From: Helianthus annuus
Taxonomy: Eukaryota > Streptophyta > Magnoliopsida > Asterales > Asteraceae
Direction: 5' to 3'
Length of the DNA: 64,000 bases
NCBI RefSeq assembly: GCF_002127325.2
Contig: NC_035439.2
Location: forward strand, 145,530,709-145,594,708
The stretch's first letter is position 1; the number at the start of each line of letters is the position of its first letter. Below the pieces are notes generated by a model, which saw only the letters and a program-made list of their open reading frames with translations, ran no database searches and was not told the origin of the DNA. This document shows, piece by piece, positions 32,118-42,632 of the stretch. Made by a program: the position numbers and the translations under genes.

Positions 32118-35100
32118 TCATTTCCAATCAAGGAAGTTAACCATTTCTAACCAGGTTACCAACTGGTTAAAACGAGTTTTGTCGAACGCTTTTGTGAAGA
32201 TGTCGGCCCGTTGCTGTGTTGTATCCACTGGCACCACTTGAATGTATCCCTTTTCATAAGCATCTCGAATTGCGTGAATGCGAATTTCGATGTGCTTGGT
32301 TCTTGAGTGGTGCACGGGATTCTTCACAATTCCCAGACACGCTTCATTGTCGATGAATATCGGAGTCTTCATGATGTTGATTCCGTAATCCAGCAACTGA
32401 TTTTGTATCCAAAGAACTTGTGAACAACAACTGTATGCCGCGGTGTATTCTGCTTGAGCAGTCGATGTGGATACTGTTGTTTGCTTCTTGCTTTGCCATG
32501 AAATCAACCGGTTTCCCAGAAATTGACATCCTCCTGATACGGACCTGCGATCTACTTTGCAACCTGCATGATCACTGTCAGAATATGCAATTAAATCAAA
32601 ATTACTATCTTTAGGATACCAAAGCCCTAGTTTTGGGGTTCCTTTGAGATAGCGGAAGATGCGCTTTACTGCAATTTCATGGGATTCCTTGGGATTTGTT
32701 TGGAAACGAGCGCAAAGACAAACTGCCCACATGATGTCAGGTCTGCTGGCTGTCAAGTACATCAAAGAACCGATCATTGAGCGATAGAAGGATTTGTTCA
32801 CTGGCTTTCCCTGAGGATCTAGAGTGAGTTCTGTTTGCGAGGCGAAGGGCGTGCTTGCAACCTTGCATTCATTCATGTTGTACTTCGAGAGAATGTCCCG
32901 AATGTATTTAGCCTGATGAATCAGAATTCCGTCCTCCCTTTGCTTCACTTCTAAACCCAAGAAGAAATTCAGCTCTCCCATCATGCTCATCTCGAATTTT
33001 GCTTTCATGATCGTTTCAAATTCTCTGCACAAAGCCTCATTTGTTGACCCGAATATAATATCATCCACGTAGATTTGGACTAGCATAACATCTTCCCCTA
33101 TCTTCTTGGTGAAGAGAGTCATGTCAATCGTTCCTCTGGAATAACCACAATCCAGCAGGTATGTGGACAGAGTTTCGTACCATGCGCGTGGAGCTTGATG
33201 AAGGCCATAAAGTGCTTTATCCAATTTAAAATAACGGCCTGGAAAATGAGGATCTTCGAACCCTGGAGGCTGACACACGTAAACTTCCTCCTTGACTTTC
33301 CCGTACAGAAACGCACTTTTGACATCCATTTGAAAGACCTTGAAGTTTCTATAAGAGGCATACGCCAGGAATATTCTGATTGCCTCCAATCGTGCGACTG
33401 GAGCAAAGACCTCTTCGTAGTCAATCCCTTCTTCTTGTCGAAAACCCTGCACCACCAATCGAGCCTTGTTCTTGATAACCACCCCACGATCATCCATCTT
33501 ATTTCGAAAGACCCATTTAGTGCCGATAGGAAACTTTCCTTCAGGTAGATCTACAAGTTCCCACACTTTGAGTTTCCTGAATTGAGATAATTCTTCTTGC
33601 ATTGCCTGAACCCAGCTGGAGTCTTGAATAGCGTCTTCGATGTCGCGTGGAACTGATTGTGATAGAAAAGCTGCGAAGAGACCTTTGTTGATGCTTGCTG
33701 ACTGCCCTCGAGTACGTACTCCTTCTTCTACTGCGCCGATGACATTTTCAAGAGGATGATTTCTATTTGTCTTGTATCCTGCATTTGTCAGAGATTCGAT
33801 TTGCTGCGGAAGGTTGGTGAAGTGTTCGTCGACATAAATTATTGGTGGATCATCTTCTTGAGTTGGCTCATTCACATTCGCCTGTGAAGAAGAAGCACCA
33901 TTGTCTTGGGTGTTCTCAGGCGAAGTGTCACCATTTGATTCATTTACAGCCAGAATCGGATCAGCAGATGATGGAGATAATCGGGTGGTAAAGGGAGTTA
34001 AGCCAATGTCAGACGAGTCAAACAAAGGTTCAACTTGAGTGTCTTCGACTGGCTCAGGGTCTGACGCAATCTCCGGAATTTCAAAATTATTGAAGATCAC
34101 ACTCACATCATAGAACCAGTCAGGAGTGCTGCCAGTGTTGGTGTAATTTCCTTCTTGAAAGTCCACATAGTACGATTCAATCACCATCTTTGTTCGTTTG
34201 TTGTAAACACGGTAGGCCTTTTGTGTGGATGAATACCCCATAAAGTAGCAGATATCACCCACTGCTTCAAATTTGACGAGATTATCTTGAGTATTCAAAA
34301 GAGTGCACGAACATCCGAATGGCCTGAAGAAATCTATAAGTGGCTTTCTTTTGAAAAGAAGCTCGTATGCTGTCTTTCCATGAGGTTTCACAATGAGCAC
34401 CCTGTTCAGAACGTAACATGCCGTATTAACTGCTTCAGCCCAGAAGATAATTGGAAGCTTGGAGTCCACCAGCATGGTTCTTGCAGCTTCAATCAGCGTT
34501 CTATTCTTTCGTTCAGCAACTCCATTTTGTTGGGGAGTTCTGGCTGCACTGTATTGAAGATGAATTCCTTTTTCTGCACAGAATGATATGAAGGTCTGAT
34601 TTTTGAATTCAGACCCGTTGTCGCTTCTAATAGACTTCACTTTCAGCTTGGTCACGTTCTCTATCAGAGGAATGAATGTTTTTAACACTTCAGCTGTCTC
34701 GCTCTTTGCTTCAAGAAAATATACCCATGAAAACCGAGAATAATCATCTGTTACAACCAAACAATAAGAGCTTTTAGCGAGACTTTTAACACTGATAGGA
34801 CCAAAGAGATCCATGTGCAGTAATTTAAGTGGTGCAGAGATCGTGTTCACTGCTTTGGACTTGTGAGGTTTCTTATGCTGCTTTCCCTGGGCGCATGCAA
34901 TACATTTTTCAGAAAATGGAAATTCTTTAATTGGAAGACCTCTAACTAAGTTTAACTTAGAGAGTTTATTCATATTTTTGAAATTGACATGGCCCAGTCG
35001 TCTATGCCAAAGCAGTGACTCCGATTCTGAAGCTTTAGAAATTAAGCATGTTAGATTGTCATTTGTCTTGGCATTCTTCATGTTGAGCACATATGTGTTG

Positions 35101-35486
35101 TTCTGTCTTGGAGCAGTAAGCATGATCATTTCTGCAGGAACAACATATCCCGGCTTCAGGAACAAGCATTCCATGTCATTGAACAACACCGAGATTCCTT
35201 TATCACAAACTTGAGAGACGCTCATGAGATTATAGCACAACTCTGGAACATAGTTGACATTTTCCAGCGTGAGGGCTTCGGACACAACATCTCCTACTCC
35301 AACAATCTTCCCTCCCTTTTCGTCGCCAGCGAAAGACACAAAATCTCCATCAATGAAGCGGAAGTTCTTTAACAGTTCTCTTAACCCTGTCATGTGTCTT
35401 GAGCATCCGCTGTCGACGTGCCAGATGTATTCCATGAGCATTCGAAGCCATTTCTGGAGTTTATTCAGATATATACAAATATACAA
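32118..35486 (-). CDS. pol: Ty1/copia pol polyprotein
   Basis: Continuous frame of about 1122 residues. Protease Asp-Ser-Gly at 25-27 ([12 protein letters not shown]); GAG-pre-integrase zinc site H161, H165, C194, C197; integrase catalytic D226, D289, E325 ([24 protein letters not shown]); reverse transcriptase ~640-880 with YVDD at 806-809; RNase H from ~965 with D970, E1013 and D1046. Order protease-integrase-RT-RNase H is the copia order. The frame is open upstream to an in-frame TAA at 35498-35496 that separates it from the preceding ORF; the upstream limit given is a TTG, and the first ATGs (residues 16 and 18) lie just before the protease motif. All key residues are present, so the enzymes look functional if expressed. 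Confidence 0.93.
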   Translation of the reverse strand: MYICIYLNKLQKWLRMLMEYIWHVDSGCSRHMTGLRELLKNFRFIDGDFVSFAGDEKGGKIVGVGDVVSEALTLENVNYVPELCYNLMSVSQVCDKGISVLFNDMECLFLKPGYVVPAEMIMLTAPRQNNTYVLNMKNAKTNDNLTCLISKASESESLLWHRRLGHVNFKNMNKLSKLNLVRGLPIKEFPFSEKCIACAQGKQHKKPHKSKAVNTISAPLKLLHMDLFGPISVKSLAKSSYCLVVTDDYSRFSWVYFLEAKSETAEVLKTFIPLIENVTKLKVKSIRSDNGSEFKNQTFISFCAEKGIHLQYSAARTPQQNGVAERKNRTLIEAARTMLVDSKLPIIFWAEAVNTACYVLNRVLIVKPHGKTAYELLFKRKPLIDFFRPFGCSCTLLNTQDNLVKFEAVGDICYFMGYSSTQKAYRVYNKRTKMVIESYYVDFQEGNYTNTGSTPDWFYDVSVIFNNFEIPEIASDPEPVEDTQVEPLFDSSDIGLTPFTTRLSPSSADPILAVNESNGDTSPENTQDNGASSSQANVNEPTQEDDPPIIYVDEHFTNLPQQIESLTNAGYKTNRNHPLENVIGAVEEGVRTRGQSASINKGLFAAFLSQSVPRDIEDAIQDSSWVQAMQEELSQFRKLKVWELVDLPEGKFPIGTKWVFRNKMDDRGVVIKNKARLVVQGFRQEEGIDYEEVFAPVARLEAIRIFLAYASYRNFKVFQMDVKSAFLYGKVKEEVYVCQPPGFEDPHFPGRYFKLDKALYGLHQAPRAWYETLSTYLLDCGYSRGTIDMTLFTKKIGEDVMLVQIYVDDIIFGSTNEALCREFETIMKAKFEMSMMGELNFFLGLEVKQREDGILIHQAKYIRDILSKYNMNECKVASTPFASQTELTLDPQGKPVNKSFYRSMIGSLMYLTASRPDIMWAVCLCARFQTNPKESHEIAVKRIFRYLKGTPKLGLWYPKDSNFDLIAYSDSDHAGCKVDRRSVSGGCQFLGNRLISWQSKKQTTVSTSTAQAEYTAAYSCCSQVLWIQNQLLDYGINIMKTPIFIDNEACLGIVKNPVHHSRTKHIEIRIHAIRDAYEKGYIQVVPVDTTQQRADIFTKAFDKTRFNQLVTWLEMVNFLDWK

Positions 35487-35495
35487 ATATACATA

Positions 35496-37055
35496 TTAGT
35501 TTGATTTAGGAACCCAGATTTGTTTCATTTCAAATCTATCGTGGTTTTGACCCACTTTGACCTCTTTTTGTTTCCAAAGATAATTAGTTGACTCAACCAG
35601 ATTTTTAACAGATTTCTTAAGATAATTTAGTTGATGCGTGACGTTTGTAATAAAATCATGCTCTGGTTTAGGAAACTTTTTGGTTTTACAATGTTTCGCT
35701 GTATGTCCTAAATGACTACAGCGAAAGCATCTTTTATGTCTGGGTCTTTTGATGTGAGAAGATGATGTTTGTGATGAGAGTCTTGAGCTTTCTGCTTTCT
35801 TCATTTTCTTGTCCACTCTGCTTTCATCTTCGGGAAGTTCTTCATCATTGTCTGAATCAAGTGAACCTTCAGACGTGTTGTCCTCGCTTGAACTCTGTTC
35901 TTCACTTGCTTCATAACTTGAACATTCGAAGCTTTCATCGCTAGTTGCTTGATCTTCAGTTGAGGTTTCTGAATGCGAACTTTCTGATGTTTGTTCGTCT
36001 TCTGTGTTAATGACGCTTGAATCTTCGTTATCTTGATCTTCAGTAACGCTCTTTTCCGATTCTGTCATACCTGTTCTGTAAGGAATAAACTCGGGAATTT
36101 CCTCTGTAAGGAATTTTCCAAAGCTATTCCTTTTTATTTCTGGCACAAATACAGGAGATTCACAAGCAACATTATCATCACAACACGCATAATTCAAATC
36201 ATGACATTCAGACGCATAAGGTTCATGATCACGGGTCTCAAATGTAGGCACATGGCCTTTACAGTCATCCACGGATTTAATTTTAGGCACTTGGCCATTA
36301 CAGTCATCCAACCTAGTTAAACTATTACATTCATCCTTAACATTGTTTTTAGAACAGTTCCAGACGAACCAGTTAACGGTGGAATAACTGTCGCCTGAGT
36401 AACCAATTCCTATTTTTGACCCTCCGCAGTCTCCATCATCATCGCACACATCCTCTTTACACTCAATGGAATCTGCATTGCTTTTAGAACAGTTAGCAGT
36501 TGTTTCATTTTCATAAAATTCATTTTGTTCAACTGAGGCCTTTTCATTTATGAGATCGTTTTCGGGATGAGGAGTAGGCATAGGCACGTAGTTTTTGCTG
36601 TGAGGCGGAAAGAAAAGTTTTCTTTCATTTCCGTGCCTATCCTTATAACCAATCCCGTCTTTCACAAACGTTGGTCGTTGGCAATTTTTGATGTCAGTAA
36701 AGGCCTTTTGACTGACATTCCATTTATCTATTATAATTTGAAGTTTGTTCTTTTCGTTCAAAGCTTTTTCTAAACTTTCTGTAAGATCATTAATGATGAA
36801 ATCTTTTCTAAACACAAATTCTTTAAGAGTTTGCATTTCAGCCAAAGTTGAGTTCAACTTTCTCTGATATGCAGCCTCATTCTGTTTAAGCTCGTTATTA
36901 ATTTTTAAAGCTTTGTCCTTTTGCCTTTCAAACTCCAGATTTAAGAACTTATAATGTGCCACGACATCAACGCATGCTTCGGAGCATAATTTTTCTTTAA
37001 AACTGAGAGGAATACTATTTACCAAGTCCTTGTCAGCCTTTTTCTTTTGATGCAT
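35496..37055 (-). CDS. Second gag-region ORF with zinc knuckle
   Basis: 519 residues from an ATG that overlaps the gag end by 23 bp in the +1 frame. Residues ~1-115 are coiled coil; ~170-320 is Cys/Asp-rich; ~335-430 is Ser/Glu-rich acidic; a CCHC knuckle (CFRCSHLGHTAKHC) lies at 443-456; the end is KQIWVPKSN. A TAA then precedes pol in the same frame. Either it is the C-terminal half of a long Sirevirus-type gag separated by a frameshift mutation (an A-run, GAAAAAGG, lies in the overlap), or it is expressed by programmed recoding. Nucleic-acid binding is likely. Which reading is right needs sister copies. Confidence 0.8.
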   Translation of the reverse strand: MHQKKKADKDLVNSIPLSFKEKLCSEACVDVVAHYKFLNLEFERQKDKALKINNELKQNEAAYQRKLNSTLAEMQTLKEFVFRKDFIINDLTESLEKALNEKNKLQIIIDKWNVSQKAFTDIKNCQRPTFVKDGIGYKDRHGNERKLFFPPHSKNYVPMPTPHPENDLINEKASVEQNEFYENETTANCSKSNADSIECKEDVCDDDGDCGGSKIGIGYSGDSYSTVNWFVWNCSKNNVKDECNSLTRLDDCNGQVPKIKSVDDCKGHVPTFETRDHEPYASECHDLNYACCDDNVACESPVFVPEIKRNSFGKFLTEEIPEFIPYRTGMTESEKSVTEDQDNEDSSVINTEDEQTSESSHSETSTEDQATSDESFECSSYEASEEQSSSEDNTSEGSLDSDNDEELPEDESRVDKKMKKAESSRLSSQTSSSHIKRPRHKRCFRCSHLGHTAKHCKTKKFPKPEHDFITNVTHQLNYLKKSVKNLVESTNYLWKQKEVKVGQNHDRFEMKQIWVPKSN

Positions 37056-38589
37056 CTGCTTTCATGGCTGTAGCTTGAGCTTTATCCTTTCCTTTCTCAG
37101 ATGACTCTTTAGCAACCTCCTTTTCAGCTTGATTACCAGGCTTCACTGAGGGCAGGATGCTTTTCAATCCCTTGTCAGCATCATTGTTTCCAGTTGGGAT
37201 TCCAGTTGTCTGCTTCTCAAACTGCCTTGCTAATGACTCACTTGAGATCTTGGCCATTAGGGCTTTGTTGACTTGCTCCTTAGCTTCAGTGATCTCTTCG
37301 CTCCAATCATAGTCTTCAACAACTAAAGCCTTTGGCGTGCTGGGAGATGCGTTGTTTTTGTTTTCTTCAACAGTGATTTGTTTAACAGCAGGAGTAGTTT
37401 CACTGTTTCCCTCTTTCAACAATGGACAGTCACGTTTGAAGTGTCCAAGATTCTTGCAGTTGTAGCACCTCAGCTTGGATTTGTCAAAACCAGCTTTTCC
37501 AAGACCTAATCGCTTGCCTGTCTTGTCTTGAAATTTCTTTAACCTCAGAGTGATCATGGCCATTTGCCATTTCAAATCCATTTCTTCCATATCATCTGGA
37601 TCAACCTGATACATGTCTTCAGCAGTAAACATCTCCTTCTTCAGTTCCCCAGACATTAGGGCTTCGTAGCTGCTCAGAAATGTGTTGAAGAGTGCCACAT
37701 TCTCGGTCGAAACTTTCAATGCTTGAGTATCAACAGTGATAGTCTTCTCAACAATTTGTGGGGCTTTAGATGCGCTTGCGGAAGCATTTGCATAAATTAA
37801 GTCAGAAGCTTGCGGAGTGATGCCCCCTGAAGCGAGAAATGCCACATTCTTCAATCCAGCTGAAGGTTGAGATGCTTTAGGTTGATATCCAGCAGTGTTC
37901 ATCTCTCTCTTGTTAACATCCATTTCAAATGCCCTTAGGGTGTTGATCAGATCTGACAGAGTGACAGGATTAGGATTGTTGAGGAAATCCTTCTTGATCA
38001 TCATACATTGCAGGCTCCATTCCTTGGGGAGCGAATCAAGCAGCTTCTTTATTGCAGCACGATTGGTAACAGGATTTCCTGCCTTCTTCATTTTGGTCAT
38101 CATGTTTAGGAAGCGGCTAATGTGATCAGACAAACTTTCTCCACGGACTCCGCAAAACATGTCGTATTGCTTCTGCACCATATCTCTCTTGCTTTCGATC
38201 AGTTCTTCATTTCCCTCATAGTACTCGATCAATGCATTACAGAGTGCATTTGCAGTTCGGTGTTCTTCAAACATGTTGCAATCGTTTGTTGATAGAGCCA
38301 TGGTTAGAGCAGCGTGTGCACGACGATCACGTTGAATGAGAGCCTTGTCTTCATCAGTGAAGGTAGCGGCGTCGTTGTTAGCAACAACTGCTTCTCCTCT
38401 AACTACCGTTGGAATGTGAGGTCCAGCGGTAACAGAGAGCCACAGATTGTAATCCGTGTATTCGAAGAACGATTGAATGCGAGTTTTCCAAGTGCTAAAG
38501 TCTTCCGCCCCTTTCAACTTAGGCGGGCGAGTGGTGGTTCCAGTTTCAAGTTCCGCTTGAGCAATTGGACTTAGTTGATTTAGCGACAT
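37033..38589 (-). CDS. gag: Ty1/copia gag (UBN2 type)
   Basis: 518 residues from the ATG at 38589 (MSLNQLSPIAQAELETG). Residues ~25-230 match the plant copia gag/UBN2 pattern (LKGAEDFSTWKTRIQSFFEY; HISRFLNMMTKMKKAG; LLDSLPKEW). A CCHC zinc knuckle (CYNCKNLGHFKRDC) is at 375-388, followed by a charged low-complexity tail ending SKEKG. Gag assembles the particle and the knuckle binds element RNA. It is preceded by a 700-bp leader and overlaps the next ORF. The frame is intact. Confidence 0.92.
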   Translation of the reverse strand: MSLNQLSPIAQAELETGTTTRPPKLKGAEDFSTWKTRIQSFFEYTDYNLWLSVTAGPHIPTVVRGEAVVANNDAATFTDEDKALIQRDRRAHAALTMALSTNDCNMFEEHRTANALCNALIEYYEGNEELIESKRDMVQKQYDMFCGVRGESLSDHISRFLNMMTKMKKAGNPVTNRAAIKKLLDSLPKEWSLQCMMIKKDFLNNPNPVTLSDLINTLRAFEMDVNKREMNTAGYQPKASQPSAGLKNVAFLASGGITPQASDLIYANASASASKAPQIVEKTITVDTQALKVSTENVALFNTFLSSYEALMSGELKKEMFTAEDMYQVDPDDMEEMDLKWQMAMITLRLKKFQDKTGKRLGLGKAGFDKSKLRCYNCKNLGHFKRDCPLLKEGNSETTPAVKQITVEENKNNASPSTPKALVVEDYDWSEEITEAKEQVNKALMAKISSESLARQFEKQTTGIPTGNNDADKGLKSILPSVKPGNQAEKEVAKESSEKGKDKAQATAMKADASKEKG

Positions 38590-39290
38590 TTTTCCTTGTT
38601 TTTGACAGACGAGAGCTGAACAGACTTAATTTCGCCGACAGGAGCTTAAATTCGCCAGTGAGCGATATTGATTAAAGATCTTCGCTGACTGGTTCGCTAA
38701 CCTTCGCTGGTAAGTTATGAATCCTGCACGAGCGATCAACCTATCTACGCTGACAAAACAAACACAGACAAGGGTTAGGTTAATTTCGCCGGTGACCGTG
38801 ATAAGAACACTATGGTTCGCTATCACGGTTCTCGAAGTCGCCTTCGATAATTTCGCTTAAGGGACAAGTGGCACTATTTCGCTGATGATCAGCAAATTCA
38901 CTCGAACGATAGTCGGCGAATTTGTTGATTATGCGATAAAACACTTAGCGATTTGAATTATTTCGCTATATTCAACGCTGAGATCGCTATATTCAAAGAA
39001 TAAGTTCGCTGTATTCAAATATTCTTCGCTGTCTTCAAGATAATTTCGCTGGACAGAGGGTTTAACACGAACTAAAACCCTCTAATCACTCAAAAACAGC
39101 CCAAAAACCATGTTTTGATGCACCAAAATGACCAAAATGACTCCCTAATCAAGTATTAACAACAACATATCGATTAAACACACCAAATCAATCCATTTTA
39201 AGCCCAAAAATTTGAAAAACCTTGAAACTTTGAAAAACCTTCAAAACAATGAAAAATCTCAACAAGAACACAACAACCAAGAGCACAAAG
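38590..39290 (-). other. Copia leader with CAGCGAA motif array
   Basis: Untranslated region between primer site and gag. 38620-39060 is packed with TTCGCTG/TTCGCCG/CAGCGAA heptamers, roughly twenty by eye in both orientations, as in the post-pol spacer. Confidence 0.7.
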
Positions 39291-39302
39291 GCTCTGATAC
39301 CA
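39291..39302 (-). promoter_or_regulatory. Primer-binding site, copia element
   Basis: Minus strand TGGTATCAGAGC (initiator tRNA-Met). It lies 17 bp inside the LTR rather than 0-3, because CCAAATTGTAGAT is present twice (39305-39315 region and across the LTR edge). Confidence 0.85.
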
Positions 39303-39319
39303 AATTGTAGATACCAAAT

Positions 39320-39770
39320 TGTAGATCCCAAAACGTATCCGGATCACAGTGGTTGGTTGTTTTAGTCCAAAACACCTATTGATTAAGTGTTTGAACTATG
39401 AAAAGTCAAGAAAGATCAAGAATGAAGATGAAGCTAATGGATTGATGAATACAACTAGTGTTGTATTGAATCCAAACAGAAAGATATAGCAATGAATAAC
39501 CTTAGAAATCAGCTCTAAGCACAATATGAATGTAAACAACACTTGATTCAACCAAGAGCCAAAAGCTTGAATAAGTTACAATGCTTGGGGTATTTATACT
39601 AGCCTCCTGACTTGCCAGCAAATTTATAAATTTGCTGGAATCTTAACTACACCAAGTCAGGATCACAACTTCTAGATAATTACAAAATAACCCCCTAAAC
39701 ATTCAAAATGCATACAAACTACTATCAAACTAATCCAGCACAAGTACCAACGATCTCATAAGCTCTAACA
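39320..39770 (-). repeat. Copia 5' LTR
   Basis: 451 bp, about six substitutions from the 3' LTR. TATAAATA at 39598-39591; the CCAGCAAATTTA palindrome at 39615-39638 lies just upstream of it on the minus strand. Confidence 0.95.
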
Positions 39771-39775
39771 GAAAT

Positions 39776-40969
39776 TTGCACTATAAATAGCCGACCTTGG
39801 CAGTCGACTGAAGGTGTTCATAGTTCGATCAAAGGAGTTCTGTGCATCGAATTAGATCAATTATATCACAATTAAACACACACTAGTATCGAGGTGCTGC
39901 CGCGGAACAGGGTAATTACTCGATCGCTATTACGATTCAGTTTCCGGGATCAATATATCCAAGGAATGTCTAAGTGCCGCCCACATTGGGTTATGCTTTG
40001 TCGTTTGTCGATAATTCGATAAATGAGTTGAAGCATTATACTTTGTCGTTTGTCGATAATTCGATAAATGAGTTGAAGTATTATACTTTGTCGTTTGTCA
40101 TTTTGATAAATGAGTTGAAGTATTGCACTTTGTCATTCATTGTGAGAAATTGATCTCGTAAGTTATCGTAACTGTTGTATTGATCACTAACCCTGTTTTG
40201 TGTGCATTGTTGTGAAATTAGGTTAACAGAGCTAAAATCCTATTCTATCCGTAGTAAATCTGCAATGTGAGTTATTCTTCTTTTATAAACTCTTTTCTCA
40301 CCGTTTGTGAGTGTTAACTATTTTACAATACTCCAAATTCATTTTTCCGAGATTATAATACCAGTGATTAAGTTGATGTAATCACCAAATTACAGCCAGT
40401 ATGTGGGGTATTGTGCACATTACTACAGTTTAAATCATTTTAGGTGGGCGAACCTAATTTAATTGATTTACGTCATTCATTGGGGCAGCCAATGGTGATA
40501 TGACCACTGTCACAGATCCGGTCGAGTGACAAATACTGTGGGTAGTTGGTTGATATCAGAAACATGCGTAAAAGATCTTAACACTGTGAATAATCATAAA
40601 ATGTGTCGTTTTCAGTAATTAGAATAATTCACTCAGTATTTCCCGCTGACAAAATCTTTTTCCAAACATGTTTCAGGTGATCTGCTGTAAATCAGGAAAA
40701 AGTGCTGAGGAGCATTTCAAGCTTAAAATAGTGGCTCAATATAAAATAAAGAAAGATATTTTGAAATAAGAATTTATCACTAAACTTATGTAGTGTAAAT
40801 TGTCGGGGTTTTATCCCGAATTGTGAAATAAAAATAATCGGGAAAAGTTTTAGCTTCACAACGATCCTGATGTTAAAAATTTCCGCTGCTAAACTCAATT
40901 AAACAAATATCACGGGGTTTCTGTCTCGCGGCTCCAGAAACGGGTCAAACCGGGTCGGGGGCCGTGACA
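39776..40969 (+). repeat. Tekay 5' LTR, part 2 (TATA, R-U5)
   Basis: Continues the LTR after the copia insertion. TATAAATA at 39782-39789 is only about 7 bp from the insertion. At 39991-40140 are three and a half copies of a 45-bp unit (CTTTGTCGTTTGTCGATAAT...). Ends GGGCCGTGACA. Confidence 0.9.
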
Positions 40970-40978
40970 GAAACAAGG

Positions 40979-40990
40979 TGGTACCAGAGC
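40979..40990 (+). promoter_or_regulatory. Primer-binding site, Tekay element
   Basis: TGGTACCAGAGC, one base from the standard tRNA-Met site TGGTATCAGAGC, 9 bp inside the LTR. Confidence 0.75.
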
Positions 40991-41096
40991 CACTGAGTTA
41001 AGCTAATTAAGTATTTAAACAATACTTAATTTTCCTGATTACTATTATGTGATTATATGTTTATGTGCTTTTAACTGATTATTTGTTAGTTACAGT

Positions 41097-41420
41097 ATGG
41101 GTAAACAAAAGTTGCAAGATATCTATCTTAAATTAGATAGATCAATTTACGAAGAGGGAAGTTCGTCCAAAACTAAATTTTCAAAGCTCCCTACAATTCC
41201 TGAAGAAGGAATATTTGTGCAAAAAGCAAATTATGAATATCCGCTTTCTCCTAGAAAAAGGAATATGATTATTAAGAAAAGTAAGGAGCAAATCAGAGAA
41301 AAGAAAATCAAAAAGGAAACCCTGGAGTTACTTAAGAAATCACCTTGGGAAGATAAACTCGATGAAAAATGGGCAAATTTGTATATGCTAGCCACTGTGG
41401 CAGAACATGCAAATCTCTAG
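41097..41420 (+). CDS. Leader ORF 1 of the Tekay element, unknown
   Basis: 107 residues from ATG to TAG, very basic (KRNMIIKKSKEQIREKKIKK), with a short conserved-looking start MGKQKLQDIYLKLDRS and the segment KLPTIPEEGIF. It lies 107 bp after the primer site and before gag. No domain recognised. Basic composition suggests RNA binding, but that is inference. It could be a real accessory protein, a translation-controlling upstream ORF or a decayed gag extension. Confidence 0.5.
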   Translation: MGKQKLQDIYLKLDRSIYEEGSSSKTKFSKLPTIPEEGIFVQKANYEYPLSPRKRNMIIKKSKEQIREKKIKKETLELLKKSPWEDKLDEKWANLYMLATVAEHANL

Positions 41421-41588
41421 ATGCCCTAAATTTAGCAAGCAGTACTTCCCAATAAGTAAATAAATAAAGTAAAATAAATCTGAGTGTGTTTCCTGTATTT
41501 TGTACAAATAGTGTGCAATAAAACTTCCATGTTATTTGTTAAACTTTGTTCCAAAGTTTTAACTTGATATTTTGTGCATTTTGCATAT

Positions 41589-42398
41589 ATGCTACACAAC
41601 ATGAACGAGATATCTGAAGCTTTTCAGAACCTCAATCTGTAGCCAGTGAATATCGAAGTTTCTCATGAATTTACGGGATATTTTGCTGATGTGGACCAAC
41701 CTGTAAAATTCCCTATTCCAGCAGTGACCAAACCAAAAAGAAGGCCAAAGAAAAATTATGTATGGGGAAGCCGTATACGTAAGAAAAAGTCAGTTACAAA
41801 ACCTCCTAGAATTAGTAAACCTTTAGAAAAAGGAAAGGCGATTATAATCCAGGAAAACCCTAATCCGCAAGAACAAGAAACTGAAGCCAATAAAGAGTTT
41901 AGGCAAATGGAGGAACAGTTTGATCAGTATTCTCAAGAAATAGAAATAGAAATAGGGCAAGGGTCTAGAACAACTCAGGTAGAAGTCGGAGAGAGCTCTA
42001 ACCAAAACAAGAGAATTACTTTTCAAGAGCAGATAGATATTTTACTAGAAAAATGTGAGACTATGCAACCTGCCAGCCCGGGTATCTTTACCTATCCTAT
42101 CGAAAACCCAATTCCTATGAATTTTGCACCAACAATTACTGAACCAATAGTCCATGACCAACCTGTAGAAATGGAAGAATGGTGGACTAACGATTGGCAA
42201 TTTCAAAATATTGTCAATAGCCCTTACTCGTTCCTTCCACAGTTCGACCCAGAACCCCTACCTAATCCACCAATGAGCAATGAAAACCTGGCTGAACTTC
42301 GCCATTTCGGTGAAGAATTGATGGATGCAGGGAATAGAATTAGGGAAATAGGGGGACAGATTGCCTGGAAGTATGACGAGAGGGAACTCCGTTTCTAG
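41589..42398 (+). pseudogene. Leader ORF 2 of the Tekay element, one in-frame stop
   Basis: A frame of 269 codons from ATG 41589 (MLHNMNEISEAF), broken by TAG at 41640-41642 and then open to 42398. The product is basic near residues 35-80 (KPKRRPKKNYVWG, RKKKS), then Gln/Glu-rich (QEQETEANKEFRQMEEQ), then acidic with Trp (EEWWTNDWQF) and a Pro-rich end. No known domain. No stop for 250 codons after the TAG suggests recent coding constraint. Confidence 0.5.
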
Positions 42399-42632
42399 AA
42401 TGACCAGTAGGAGGGTGGTAAAGCTATCTTTGTATAATAGTACAAGTAAATAGTAAAACCAGTTGTAACATAACGAATAAAACGTTGTAAAATATCGGTG
42501 TGTATTGATGCATACTATACTGATATAAAATGGAATCGAGAAATCGATAATTTTGACTTATATGTGTTACAAATTGTTCGATTATTTGTATAAATTGCTA
42601 ATTGCTAATTACTCCTAATAAATTATCATCAG

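Larger units (their letters stand above)
26403..39770 (-). mobile_element. Ty1/copia element, SIRE-like, with accessory ORF
   Basis: Two 451-bp LTRs (TGTAGATCCC...CTCTAACA read on +), TSD GAAAT at 26398-26402 and 39771-39775, minus orientation, 13.4 kb. Order on the minus strand: 5' LTR, tRNA-Met primer site, long leader, gag, second zinc-knuckle ORF, pol, a 2.4-kb spacer, a 913-aa accessory ORF, polypurine tract, 3' LTR. The LTRs differ at about six positions (98.7%), so it is young. Large gag region, pol features and an extra ORF after pol fit Sirevirus (SIRE/Maximus) elements, although 451-bp LTRs are short for that group. Confidence 0.9.

Noticed and set aside
33119..34586. Frames antisense or out of frame to copia pol
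   Set aside because: Shadows of the real 1122-residue pol frame.
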